Source of the DNA: Rhodospirillaceae bacterium | GTDB lineage: Bacteria; Pseudomonadota; Alphaproteobacteria; SHVZ01 | Length of the DNA: 64,000 nucleotides | Assembly: GCA_016792585.1 (NCBI GenBank) | Contig: JAEULB010000048.1 | Coordinates: 1-64,000, forward strand | Reading direction: 5' to 3' | Part shown: positions 44,606 to 52,920 of the stretch, in pieces | Layout: every line of letters begins with the position of its first letter | Position numbering within the stretch: position 1 is the stretch's first letter | Position numbers and translations under genes: made by a program | The notes under the pieces: model-generated | The model's database searches: none | Seen by the model: only the letters and a program-made list of their open reading frames with translations | What the model was told of the DNA's origin: nothing

Positions 44606-46021
44606 TTACGCCCTTCCGTAGGCGTCGTCCAGCCGCTCTATGTCGTCTTCGCCGACATAGGCCCCCGACTGCACCTCGATCAGATGGAGGTCCTCGTCGC
44701 CTGGATTCGCCAGGCGGTGGGCAGCACCGGCGGGGACGACGACCGATTCGGTCGGCCCCAGCCTACGGGTCTCGCTGCCGACGGTCACTTCGGCGACGCC
44801 GGCGACGACGACCCAGTGCTCCGAGCGCTTCGCATGACGCTGCAGGGAGAGCCGGCCTCCCGGATTGACCACGATGCGCTTCACCTGGAATCCCGCGCCG
44901 GAGTCGACGTTCCTGTAGTGACCCCACGGCCGGTAGACGACGGCGGGCGAAGTCGCCTCCGCGCGCCCGGCGGCGGCGAGCGCCTCGACCACGCCTTTGA
45001 CCTCCTGCGCGCGGTCGCGGCGTGCGACCAGCACAGCGTCGGGGTCGGCGACGACGACCAGGTCCTCGACGCCGACGGTCACCAGCAGGCGTCCGTTCGA
45101 GCGGAGATAGGAGTTGCGGGTGCCGGCCGCAAGGACGTCGCCGATGCGGACATTGCCATGTTCGTCTTGCGGCGCGATCTCATGCAGCGCCCGCCACGAG
45201 CCGACGTCGCTCCAGCCGGGATCGACGGCGACGACGACGCCGTGATCGGTTCTCTCCATCACCGCATAGTCGATCGAGCGCGACGGCGCCGACGAGAAGG
45301 CGTCGGCGTCCAGCCTGAGGAAGTCGAGATCGCGACGACCCATTGCCACCGCCGCAGATGCCGCGTCCGCGATCTTCGGCTCGTGGCGCCTCAGCTCGTC
45401 GAGATAGGCGCGGGCGGAGAGAAGGAAGATGCCGGCATTCCAGTAGTGACGTCCGTCCGCGACCAGCCTTTCGGCGGTCGCCTGGTCCGGCTTCTCGACG
45501 AAGGCCTCGATTTTCCGGCACGGGCCGGCATCGGCGATCGCGGCACCGGCACGGATGTAGCCGTACCCGGTCTCGGCGCGCGCCGGCCTGATGCCGAAGG
45601 TGACGATGGATCCCGACCGTGCCGTCGCCTCGGCCGCGAAGACGCCGGCGAGCCACGGCTCCGGCCGGATCATCGCGTGGTCGGACGGAAGCACCAGCAT
45701 CACCGCATCGGGATCGCGGGCGAGGAGCGCCTCGGCGGCCGCGGCGATCGCGGGCGCGGTGTTGCGTGCCATCGGCTCCAGCAGGATTGCCGCCGCCGGC
45801 CGGTCGACCTGGCGAAGCTGCTCGGCGACGACGAAGCGATGCTCGGCGTTGCAGACCACGACCGGGGCGTGGAAGCGCGAGGGATCGGCGACCCGGAGGG
45901 CCGTGTCCTGCAGCAGGCTGTGGAAGCCGACCAGCGGCTGCAGCTGCTTCGGAAAGAGCGCGCGCGACATCGGCCAGAGACGGCTGCCGGTGCCGCCCGA
46001 CAGGATCACGGGATGGATCAT
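44606..46021 (-). CDS. manC: Mannose-1-phosphate guanylyltransferase/mannose-6-phosphate isomerase
   Basis: A 471-residue type II PMI-GMP enzyme making GDP-mannose. The N-terminal pyrophosphorylase loop is GGTGSRLWP (residues 9-17) with FPKQLQPL. The NAGIFLLSARAYLDEL and VDPGWSDVGSWRAL blocks follow, and the C-terminal cupin isomerase has PWGHYRNVD, GGRLSLQRHAKRSEHWVVV and PAGAAHRLANPG. Top gene of the glycan operon. It shows that mannose or a sugar derived from GDP-mannose (rhamnose, fucose, perosamine) is part of the product. Confidence 0.95.
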   Translation of the reverse strand: MIHPVILSGGTGSRLWPMSRALFPKQLQPLVGFHSLLQDTALRVADPSRFHAPVVVCNAEHRFVVAEQLRQVDRPAAAILLEPMARNTAPAIAAAAEALLARDPDAVMLVLPSDHAMIRPEPWLAGVFAAEATARSGSIVTFGIRPARAETGYGYIRAGAAIADAGPCRKIEAFVEKPDQATAERLVADGRHYWNAGIFLLSARAYLDELRRHEPKIADAASAAVAMGRRDLDFLRLDADAFSSAPSRSIDYAVMERTDHGVVVAVDPGWSDVGSWRALHEIAPQDEHGNVRIGDVLAAGTRNSYLRSNGRLLVTVGVEDLVVVADPDAVLVARRDRAQEVKGVVEALAAAGRAEATSPAVVYRPWGHYRNVDSGAGFQVKRIVVNPGGRLSLQRHAKRSEHWVVVAGVAEVTVGSETRRLGPTESVVVPAGAAHRLANPGDEDLHLIEVQSGAYVGEDDIERLDDAYGRA

Positions 46022-46098
46022 GCTCGGCTCCGGCTACTTGAGGGGGCGGGGCCTGTCAACCTTGCGCCCCGGTGAGGCCGGGGGCATCGTCCGCCCCG

Positions 46099-46884
46099 AT
46101 GCTGTCCTGGCTTCAGCCTTTTCCGGCCGATCCTGTGCTGGTGGTGGCCTCCGCCGCCGGCTTCGCTGCGGTCGGCAGCTTCCTCGGCGCCGCCCAGGCC
46201 CGGCTCGGGGCGGCCATCGACGGCGAGTCGACCTATGCCCGCACCTCGTTCTGGACCGGCCGGTCGATCTGCCCGGCCTGCCGGGCGGCGCTCACCGTCC
46301 GCGACCTCGTGCCCGTAGTCTCCTGGCTCGCGCTCGGGAGCAGATGCCGGCATTGCGGAGCCCCGGTTCCCGTCGACTACGCGGCGATCGAGGCCGGATC
46401 GGCGGCGGCTTTCCTTCTCGCCTTTTGGAGCGGCGGGCCGTGGCCGGTGGTTCTTGCCCATGCGCTTCTCGGCGCGATCCTGACCGCACTCGTCGTGGTG
46501 GATCTCCGCCGCCAGCTGCTGCCGGATGCTCTCGTCTGGCCGCTTCTGCCCCTTGGCCTCCTTCAGGCGTGGCTCGTCGGCGACATTCCGGCGGCTGTCG
46601 CCGGAGCGGTCTTTGGCGGTGGGCTGCTCTGGCTCGTCCGCGCCATCCACCGGCGGATAAGGGGACGCGAAGGGCTCGGGCTCGGCGACGTCAAGCTGAT
46701 GGCGGCCGGCGGTGCCTGGGTCGGTGCCGCGGGCATCGGCCCGGTGCTGCTGGTGGCGGCGCTGGCAACGCTGGCTGCCGTGGGGATCGCCTATCTGTCC
46801 CGCAGGGGGCCCAGCCTCGCCAGCCGGATTCCCTTCGGTCCCGGACTCGCGTTCGGTCTCTTCGCGGTGACGCTTTTCGGCTAG
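46099..46884 (+). CDS. Type IV prepilin peptidase (A24 family, PilD/TadV-like)
   Basis: A 261-residue membrane aspartic peptidase. The N-terminal zinc-binding cysteines are C58/C61 (CPAC) and C83/C86 (CRHC). The two catalytic aspartates are D135 in LVVVDLRRQLLPD and D197 in GLGLGDVKLMAA. It would cleave and methylate prepilin-like proteins. No pilin or secretion gene is nearby. ATG 46099 is chosen over a GTG at 46072. Its TAG stop is shared, as CTAG, with the convergent UPF0114 gene. Confidence 0.92.
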   Translation: MLSWLQPFPADPVLVVASAAGFAAVGSFLGAAQARLGAAIDGESTYARTSFWTGRSICPACRAALTVRDLVPVVSWLALGSRCRHCGAPVPVDYAAIEAGSAAAFLLAFWSGGPWPVVLAHALLGAILTALVVVDLRRQLLPDALVWPLLPLGLLQAWLVGDIPAAVAGAVFGGGLLWLVRAIHRRIRGREGLGLGDVKLMAAGGAWVGAAGIGPVLLVAALATLAAVGIAYLSRRGPSLASRIPFGPGLAFGLFAVTLFG

Positions 46885-47396
46885 TGCGCCTTCGACGCGT
46901 GGCCCGAGATCTTGTCGAGGTAGGCCAGCAGCAGCGCCGAGAATACGAACACCAGGTGCATGATCATCAGCAGGACGATCTTGCTCTCGCCAAGCTCGTT
47001 GATGTTCAGGAACGCCCGCAGCAGGTGGATCGAGGAGATTGCGACGATCGCCGCGGCGACCTTCACCTTCAGGTTCCCGGCGTCGATCTTGCCGAGCCAG
47101 TCGGGCGCTTCCTCGTTCTCGCCGATCGCGATGTCCGAGACGAAGTTCTCGTAGCCGCTGATCACCACCATGACGATCAGGTTCGCTACCAGCACGACAT
47201 CGACCAGCGACAGCACCATCAGCACGACCTCGGCTTCGCCGGCGGTGAAGATGATGTGATAGAGGTGCCAGAGTTCGCGGAAGAACGTGACGCCGAGGGC
47301 GACCACGACCAGCACGAGGCCGAGATAGAACGGCGTCAACAGCCAGCGGCTGTTGAGGATGACGCGTTCGACGCCGTGCTCGAAGCGGCTGGACAT
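46881..47396 (-). CDS. UPF0114 (YqhA) family membrane protein
   Basis: A 171-residue inner-membrane protein with three or four helices. FEHGVERVILNSRWLLTPFY at the N-terminus and DVVLVANLIVMVVISGYENF are the family signature. Function is unknown. It lies 4 bases after the NDUFA9-like gene on the same strand, so the two are likely co-transcribed. It ends in a CTAG shared with the prepilin peptidase gene. Confidence 0.92.
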   Translation of the reverse strand: MSSRFEHGVERVILNSRWLLTPFYLGLVLVVVALGVTFFRELWHLYHIIFTAGEAEVVLMVLSLVDVVLVANLIVMVVISGYENFVSDIAIGENEEAPDWLGKIDAGNLKVKVAAAIVAISSIHLLRAFLNINELGESKIVLLMIMHLVFVFSALLLAYLDKISGHASKAH

Positions 47397-47400
47397 GCCG

Positions 47401-48342
47401 CTACGCCGCCGCCGAGAAGCGGCCGCCCGGACGGAAGCGGTCGAGATACGAGGGGATCACCGCCTCGACCGGCGTCGGCCTGACGCCGAGCTCGACCAGG
47501 CCGGGGACGCCGGATGCCGCGATGTTGTCGCGCTCGAGCAGGCGGACCTGGTCGACGGTGAGCGGCGGCACCGGCAGCACCTGCAGCAGGCGAGCTTCCA
47601 GCCGCGCGATCGGGAACGGCACGCTGACGAGGCAGCGCTTGCGCCTGATCTCGCGCAGCATCAGCTCCATCAGCTGGCGGAAGGTATAGATCGTCGGCCC
47701 GCCGAGCTCATAGGTCTGCCCCGCGGTCTTCTCGTCGTTGAGTGCTCTGATGACCGCCTCGGCGACGTCGCCGACATAGACCGGCTGGAAGCGGGTCTTG
47801 CCGCCGCCGAACAGCGGCAGCGCCGGCATCACGCGGGCGAGACCGGCGAAGCGGTTGAAGAAGCCGTCCTCGGGCCCGAACACCAGGCTCGGGCGGAAAA
47901 TCGTGGCGCCGGGGAAGGCGGCGCGGACTGCGGATTCGCCGGCTGCCTTGGTCCGCGCGTAGAGCGACGGAGAGGCGGCGTCGGCGCCGATGGCGCTGAT
48001 GTGGATGAGCCGGGCGACGCCGGCCGCAGCGGCGGCCTCGGCGACTGCCTTGGCGCCCTGGTGGTGAATCGCCTCGAAATTCTGGCTGCCGGACTCGTAG
48101 AGAACCCCGACGAGGTTGATGACGACCTCGGCGCCGGCGACCGCGGCGGCGACGGCCGCCTTGTCGCGGATCGATACCGCCATCGGGGTGACCTGGCCGA
48201 CGTCGCCCATCGGCTTCAGGAACTTGGCGTACTCGGCATCCCGGACGGCGACGTTGACCCGCCAGCCGTCGCGCGCGAGCTGGCGGACGATATAGCGGCC
48301 GACGAAGCCGGATCCGCCGAAAACCGTTGCAAGTCGAGCCAT
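47401..48342 (-). CDS. NDUFA9-like NAD(P)-binding epimerase-type protein
   Basis: A 313-residue atypical short-chain dehydrogenase/epimerase. The nucleotide loop is FGGSGFVGRYIVRQLA, the active-site-like YARTKAAGE keeps Tyr and Lys, and FRPSLVFGPEDGFFNRFA is typical of the group related to the mitochondrial complex I accessory subunit NDUFA9. In Alphaproteobacteria it is thought to help quinone or complex I biogenesis, which is family knowledge rather than something seen here. Confidence 0.88.
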   Translation of the reverse strand: MARLATVFGGSGFVGRYIVRQLARDGWRVNVAVRDAEYAKFLKPMGDVGQVTPMAVSIRDKAAVAAAVAGAEVVINLVGVLYESGSQNFEAIHHQGAKAVAEAAAAAGVARLIHISAIGADAASPSLYARTKAAGESAVRAAFPGATIFRPSLVFGPEDGFFNRFAGLARVMPALPLFGGGKTRFQPVYVGDVAEAVIRALNDEKTAGQTYELGGPTIYTFRQLMELMLREIRRKRCLVSVPFPIARLEARLLQVLPVPPLTVDQVRLLERDNIAASGVPGLVELGVRPTPVEAVIPSYLDRFRPGGRFSAAA

Positions 48343-48468
48343 CTACGCCCCCCGGATGAGTCCGGCCGCGTTATAGCCAAGCCGGCCGCGACGGTCGAGG
48401 GCACGGGCTGGAATATCCGTGCCATAACCACTACATACTGGGCTGGGTTTCTTCAGGGGAGGTTAAAT

Positions 48469-49464
48469 ATGTTGTTCAAGAAGGGCGGCCTCGTCGCGAC
48501 AGCCCTCGTTGCCGGGCTTCTGGTGCTGACCCCGACCTTGGCGGAGGCCGCCGCAGGCAGCCGGTCGAGCCAGGGCAGCCGCGGCTCGCGCACCTTCGAT
48601 TCGTCGGGCGCCGGCCGCCCGATCGAGCGGTCGACCACGGCGCCGCAGCAGCAGCGGGCGCCTGTCGCCCAGCAGCAGACCGCGCCGCAGCCGGCCGCCC
48701 CTGGCGGCTTCGCGCAGCAGCGTCCCGGCTTCGGCATGGGCAGCCCGCTGATGACCGGCATCATGGCCGGCCTCGCCGGCTCGTTCATCGGCAACATGCT
48801 GTTCGGCAGCCAGAACGCGGCACAGGCGGCGCAGAATCCCGAGGCGTCGCCGACCGGCTCCATGATCGGCAGCCTGCTGCCGTGGCTGGTGATCGGCGGC
48901 ATCGGCTTCCTCGCATTCGCCTTCTTCCGTCGGCGCAACGAGGCGCAGCGGATGTCGCCCGAGGCGCTGCAGCGCGGCCCGGTCGACCTGACCGGTCTTC
49001 GGGGCGGCCCCGGTGGCCCGCTTGGCAGCGGTTTCGGCGCCGGCAGCGTGCCGACCTCCGATGTCGACATCGGGTCGTCCGACCAGGAGACCTTCGGCCG
49101 GCTTCTCATGGACATCCAGACGGCCTGGGGCCGCGGCGACACCGAGGCGCTCAAGCCGCTTCTGACCGAAGAGATGTCGGCCTACTTCTCGGGCCAGCTC
49201 GCCGAGCTCAAGGGCAAGGGCCTCGCCAATCGGGTCGAGGACGTGAGCCTGCTGAAGGGCGAGGGTACCGAGGCCTGGTCGGAGAACGGCATCGACTACG
49301 CGACCGCCTATCTCCGCTGGTCGGCCCGCGACTACACGGTCGACACGACTTCGGGCCAGGTGGTCGAAGGCGACAAGAACCGGCCGGTCGAGATCGAGGA
49401 GGTCTGGACCTTCGTCCGCCGCCCCGGCGACCACTGGCGCCTGTCGGCGATCCAGCAGGTCTGA
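48469..49464 (+). CDS. Tim44-like domain membrane protein
   Basis: A 331-residue protein. It has a signal peptide or anchor (residues about 5-27), a Gln/Pro/Ala-rich linker, a Gly/Met-rich segment (LMTGIMAGLAGSFIGNMLFG), a second membrane helix (LLPWLVIGGIGFLAFAFF) and a C-terminal Tim44-like domain of about 150 residues. ATG 48469 has an AGGGGAGG site. The Tim44 fold is shared with mitochondrial import and ribosomal proteins. The bacterial role is undefined. GCACGG...CCGTGC (48401-48422) is an inverted repeat in the leader. Confidence 0.88.
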   Translation: MLFKKGGLVATALVAGLLVLTPTLAEAAAGSRSSQGSRGSRTFDSSGAGRPIERSTTAPQQQRAPVAQQQTAPQPAAPGGFAQQRPGFGMGSPLMTGIMAGLAGSFIGNMLFGSQNAAQAAQNPEASPTGSMIGSLLPWLVIGGIGFLAFAFFRRRNEAQRMSPEALQRGPVDLTGLRGGPGGPLGSGFGAGSVPTSDVDIGSSDQETFGRLLMDIQTAWGRGDTEALKPLLTEEMSAYFSGQLAELKGKGLANRVEDVSLLKGEGTEAWSENGIDYATAYLRWSARDYTVDTTSGQVVEGDKNRPVEIEEVWTFVRRPGDHWRLSAIQQV

Positions 49465-49486
49465 CGCATCGGACATCGCGAATGAT

Positions 49487-49516
49487 GAAGGGGCGGGTCG
49501 AAAGACCCGCCCCTTC
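49487..49516. terminator. Perfect 13-bp hairpin between convergent genes
   Basis: GAAGGGGCGGGTC, loop GAAA, GACCCGCCCCTTC. It sits between the Tim44-domain gene and the convergent GST gene, the natural place for a bidirectional terminator. T runs on either side are weak, so it may act by stem strength or as a transcript 3' end protector. Confidence 0.65.
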
Positions 49517-49521
49517 ACGTT

Positions 49522-50172
49522 TCAGGCGGCTTTATCGAGCTCGGCCTGGGCGGAGGTCTCGCGCTCGAGCGCGCGCTTCACGCTCGGGCGCTCCGCCATG
49601 CGGGCGGCGTGCTTGGCGTAGTTCGGATAGCCCGAGAGATCGAGCTTGAGGAAGCCGGCCCAGCGCCAGAACACGAAGAGATAGGCGTCCACGACCGACC
49701 ACTGGCCGAGGATCCACTCCTTGCCGGCCAGCATCTTCTCGACCATCGCGAAGTTCTTCGCCGTGTCCTCGGCCGCGAGCTTCTTCACGTTGTCGGCGCT
49801 GTCGGGCAGGTCGCAGAGCTTCTGCGGGGCGAACAGCGCGCCGAAGCGCGGATGGATGCCGGAACCGCACCATCCCAGCAGCGACATCGCCTCGGCTTCG
49901 GCATTGAGGTCGCCCATCGGCAGCAGCTTCGCCGCGGGAAAGCTTTTCGCCAGGTAGTAGGCGATCGCGATGTTCTCGGTCAGCGGCTTGCCGTCGACCA
50001 GCATCAGCGGGACCTTCCCCTTCGGATTGAGCGCCAGGTATTCAGGCGTCCGCTGATGGCCCTTGCGGAGCGAGATCGGCTTCGCCTCGAAGGCAGCACC
50101 CGCCTCCTCCAGCGTGATGTGAGGCACTAGCGAACAGGCGCCTGGTCCGAAATAGAGCGTCAGCTTGGGCAT
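49522..50172 (-). CDS. Glutathione S-transferase
   Basis: A 216-residue GST. The N-terminal thioredoxin-like domain begins MPKLTLYFGPGACSLVPHITLEEAG with a Cys/Ser active-site region, followed by NPKGKVPLML (cis-proline loop), LTENIAIAYYL and a helical C-terminal domain. ATG 50172 is preferred over one at 50196 because GGGAGA precedes it. Divergent from an HxlR regulator with an operator-like palindrome in between, so it is probably an electrophile-detoxification enzyme controlled by it. Confidence 0.92.
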   Translation of the reverse strand: MPKLTLYFGPGACSLVPHITLEEAGAAFEAKPISLRKGHQRTPEYLALNPKGKVPLMLVDGKPLTENIAIAYYLAKSFPAAKLLPMGDLNAEAEAMSLLGWCGSGIHPRFGALFAPQKLCDLPDSADNVKKLAAEDTAKNFAMVEKMLAGKEWILGQWSVVDAYLFVFWRWAGFLKLDLSGYPNYAKHAARMAERPSVKRALERETSAQAELDKAA

Positions 50173-50250
50173 GCGGGTCGTCTCCCTGGAGGCCAACCGC
50201 GGGGCGCGGCGGCGGGTGACGGGATTTGCTCGTCAACGCTATCATTTTGC

Positions 50251-50277
50251 AAGTAGGCACCTTTTTGGGGCATACTT
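50251..50277. promoter_or_regulatory. Operator-like inverted repeat between GST and HxlR genes
   Basis: AAGTAGGCACC, spacer TTTTT, GGGGCATACTT. Nine of eleven positions pair as an inverted repeat. HxlR proteins are winged-helix dimers that bind such sites near their own start. It lies 5 bases before the HxlR ATG and about 79 bases before the GST start, so it could control both. Confidence 0.6.
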
Positions 50278-50282
50278 ACCCT

Positions 50283-50732
50283 ATGGATACTATCGACATC
50301 GCCGAGCGCCACGCCTACGACGGCACAACCTGCCGCCTGCTGATCGGTTCCGTACTCGACCTGATCGCCAACAAATGGGCGGTGCCGATCATCCTGGCGC
50401 TGGCGCGCGCCAGGGGCGACATGCGGTTCACGGAACTGTCCCGTGCGATCCCGAACATCACGCAGAAGGAGCTGACCAAGCAGCTTCGCGAGCTGGAGTC
50501 GGTGGGCCTCGTCGGCCGCCGGGTCCATGCGGTCGTGCCGCCGAAGGTCGAGTACTGGCTGACCGAGACCGGCGCGTCGCTTCAACCGGTCCTGGATACG
50601 CTCGCGGCCTGGGCGGCGGCGAACGGCGAGACGCTGGCGCGGGCCCGCTCGGCCCGCGCCGCTGCCTCAGGCGAGGCGCCGCTCAGGCGTGGCGCAGATA
50701 CTGCTGGACCCAGTCGTAGTTCACGAACTTGA
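50283..50732 (+). CDS. HxlR family winged-helix transcriptional regulator
   Basis: A 149-residue regulator. DLIANKWAVPIILAL and RFTELSRAIPNITQKELTKQLRELE with GLVGRRVHAVVPPKVEYWLTETG are the HxlR core. C17 in TTCRLL is at the position used for quinone or aldehyde sensing in YodB/HypR-type members. The C-terminus overlaps the 3' end of the convergent aminotransferase gene by 50 bases. Predicted to regulate the divergent GST and itself. Confidence 0.9.
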   Translation: MDTIDIAERHAYDGTTCRLLIGSVLDLIANKWAVPIILALARARGDMRFTELSRAIPNITQKELTKQLRELESVGLVGRRVHAVVPPKVEYWLTETGASLQPVLDTLAAWAAANGETLARARSARAAASGEAPLRRGADTAGPSRSSRT

Positions 50733-51606
50733 CGTAGGCGTCCATCAGCTTCTTCGTCACCGGACCCGGGATCGCGTGCTCCGCCATCGGGTTGCCGTTG
50801 ATCGAGCGCACCGGGCAGATGCAGAAGCTGGTGGAGGTGATGAAGGCCTCGTCGGCGACATAGGCGTCGAACAGGTCGATGTCGCCTTCGACCAGCTTGA
50901 TGCCCAGGTCCTTCGCCATGTCCATCGCCGTCTGCCGGCTGACGCCCGGCAGCACGTAGCGCTCCGATGGGGTGAACACGACGCCGTCGCGGACGATGAA
51001 GATGTTGGAGCCGATGCCTTCGGCGAGGTTGCCGTTCTCGTCCAGCAGCACCGCCCAGGAGTTCGGGTTGGTCGCCTTCGCCTCCTGCTCGCCGATGATC
51101 ATGTTCAGGTAGTTGTGGGTCTTGGCGCGCGGGCTCAGCATGCTGGGCGCCACGCGGCGGGTCGACGGCACCACGACGTCGAGCCCGGCCCGATAGAAGT
51201 TGGCGCGTGCCTTCAGCGGCAGCGGCGTGCACTCGATCACCACGGTCGGGCCGGTCTGGATCGGCTGCTCGCCCATGACGTTGTCGACGCCGCGGCTGAC
51301 GCGCTGGCCGAGCCAGTAGTCGTCGTGCTTGTCGAGCAGGTGCATGTTCCGCTCCAGCACCTCCTCGCTCTTCTGGATCATCTCCTTCGGGCTCATGCCC
51401 GGATCGATGCGGACGTAGCGGAGCGAGCGGTAGAAGCGGTCGATGTGCTCCTGCAGCTTGAAGACCTTGTGGCCGAAGGTCCGCGTCATGTCGAAGACGG
51501 CGTCGCCGTACTTGTAGCCGCGATCGCGGAACGACACGCGGACCTCGCTCTCAGGCAGGATCTGGCCGTTCAGATAGGCGACGCGCTGGTTGGCGAGGGC
51601 AGTCAT
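50683..51606 (-). CDS. Class IV aminotransferase (branched-chain or D-amino-acid type)
   Basis: A 307-residue fold-type IV PLP enzyme. The PLP lysine is K162 in SPRAKTHNYLNMI. YLNGQILPESEVRVSFRDRGYKYGDAVFDM and EGIGSNIFIVRDGVVFTP are class IV hallmarks. It may be a branched-chain (IlvE) or D-amino-acid aminotransferase; the substrate loop is not decisive. The 50-base overlap with the HxlR gene is antisense to its last codons. Confidence 0.9.
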   Translation of the reverse strand: MTALANQRVAYLNGQILPESEVRVSFRDRGYKYGDAVFDMTRTFGHKVFKLQEHIDRFYRSLRYVRIDPGMSPKEMIQKSEEVLERNMHLLDKHDDYWLGQRVSRGVDNVMGEQPIQTGPTVVIECTPLPLKARANFYRAGLDVVVPSTRRVAPSMLSPRAKTHNYLNMIIGEQEAKATNPNSWAVLLDENGNLAEGIGSNIFIVRDGVVFTPSERYVLPGVSRQTAMDMAKDLGIKLVEGDIDLFDAYVADEAFITSTSFCICPVRSINGNPMAEHAIPGPVTKKLMDAYVKFVNYDWVQQYLRHA

Positions 51607-51631
51607 GGGAGAGTCCTTGAGGTTTGGCAGG

Positions 51632-52336
51632 TCAGAATCGGAGATCGTCGTTGGTCTGCGCGATCTCTCGGATCAGCTTGGCGAGAATGGCTTCGCCGAA
51701 TTGCTCGAAGTTGCGGGCGACGATCATGAAGGCGCCGGGACCGCCGATCACGTCGGTCTCGTAGTAGACGTCGAGATTGGCGTCCGGCGGAAATCCGAAG
51801 GTCGGGCGGTCGTTGATGATCGGCAAGCCATTGATGGTGATGCCGCGGGCGACCGCGTCGTTGCGGGCGAGGTGCGCCTGCCTTCCGTCGTTGTTGCGGC
51901 CGTCGCCGGAGACGTCGATTACCAGCCGCTCGCCCTCGAAGCCGTTCTTGCCGAAGAGCTGTATCGAATAGTCGATGGCGCCGGAGATCGAGGTGCGGCT
52001 GTGCGACTGCATCGGTGCTTCGGCGAGCTTGCCGGCGAAGGCGTCGGCCGACGCCTGGTCACTGATCAGGGTCCAGCCGATGAGGGTGAACTGCACGCTC
52101 GCCGCCGCCCATTCGACGTAGGTAAGCGCGATGCGGCCATGAACGCCGGAGCGGATCGCCTGGACCACGCGCTCGTCGGTGAGCGCGCGGACATAGCCTT
52201 CGCGCTGCAGGCGTGCTTCGTCCGGATCGATCGAGCGCGACACGTCGACGGCGAGCACGAGTTCGAGATCGACGGGCAGGGCCGCGGCCGGAGAGGCCGT
52301 GAGCAGGAGGGCGAGGAGCGCCAGGATCCGCCGCAT
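51632..52336 (-). CDS. DUF1194 von Willebrand A-like exported protein, first paralogue
   Basis: A 234-residue protein with a signal peptide (MRRILALLALLLTASPAAAL) and a von Willebrand A-like domain. The MIDAS metal motif is DVSRSID (D31), then TSISGAIDYSIQLF and VIDVSGDGRNNDG. This is DUF1194, a family common in Alphaproteobacteria with unknown function. It is 25 bases upstream of the class IV aminotransferase on the same strand. A paralogue lies at 55019-55735 in the same orientation, on the far side of three plus-strand genes. Confidence 0.87.
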   Translation of the reverse strand: MRRILALLALLLTASPAAALPVDLELVLAVDVSRSIDPDEARLQREGYVRALTDERVVQAIRSGVHGRIALTYVEWAAASVQFTLIGWTLISDQASADAFAGKLAEAPMQSHSRTSISGAIDYSIQLFGKNGFEGERLVIDVSGDGRNNDGRQAHLARNDAVARGITINGLPIINDRPTFGFPPDANLDVYYETDVIGGPGAFMIVARNFEQFGEAILAKLIREIAQTNDDLRF

Positions 52337-52404
52337 GGGAGAAGCCTAGCGCAGCGCCCCGGGGGCTGTCATGCTGCCCGAGACGATATTGAGACTTTAC
52401 TGAA

Positions 52405-52845
52405 ATGAAGGGAAACGAAGTGCCCGGGAAAAAGGCCCAGGCAGAGGATTCCGGCCCGGTTCTGACCGCCAACCGCGAGTTCTACCGAGCCTTCCGCACC
52501 CGCGACATGGGCGCCATGGAAAGCCTGTGGGCGGAGGCGGTGGGCCTCGTCTGCGTTCACCCCGGCTGGGAGGCGCTGACCCGCCGCGCCGAGATCCTGG
52601 AAAGCTGGCGCGGCATCCTCGAAAGCAGCGACACGCCGCCGATCCGCTGCCAGGACGAGAGCGTGCGCTTCGTCGGCGACACGGCGGTCGTGCTGTGCAC
52701 CGAGATGATCGGCGAGCGCGCCCTCGTCGCGACCAACATCTTCATCCGCGAAGGCGGCTCCTGGCGGCTGGCCCTTCACCACGCCACCCCGACCGCCCGC
52801 ACGCTGGCTCCCCGCAAGGCCGAGACACCGAAGACGCTGCATTGA
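52405..52845 (+). CDS. NTF2-like (SnoaL/DUF4440-type) protein
   Basis: A 146-residue single-domain protein of the cystatin-like NTF2 fold: NREFYRAFRTRDMGAMESLW, VHPGWEALTRRAEILESW and a late strand block FIREGGSWRLALHHATPT. Members include ketosteroid-isomerase-type enzymes and small-ligand binders. No catalytic pair is assigned. It is first in a plus-strand run with threonine aldolase and the AspA-type deacylase. Confidence 0.82.
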   Translation: MKGNEVPGKKAQAEDSGPVLTANREFYRAFRTRDMGAMESLWAEAVGLVCVHPGWEALTRRAEILESWRGILESSDTPPIRCQDESVRFVGDTAVVLCTEMIGERALVATNIFIREGGSWRLALHHATPTARTLAPRKAETPKTLH

Positions 52846-52920
52846 CCTTCGGCCCGTCCTTCGGGCACAAGTTTCCTATCCGAAATCATCCTCTCCGAAA
52901 AACTCGACGGACGTCCTCCC

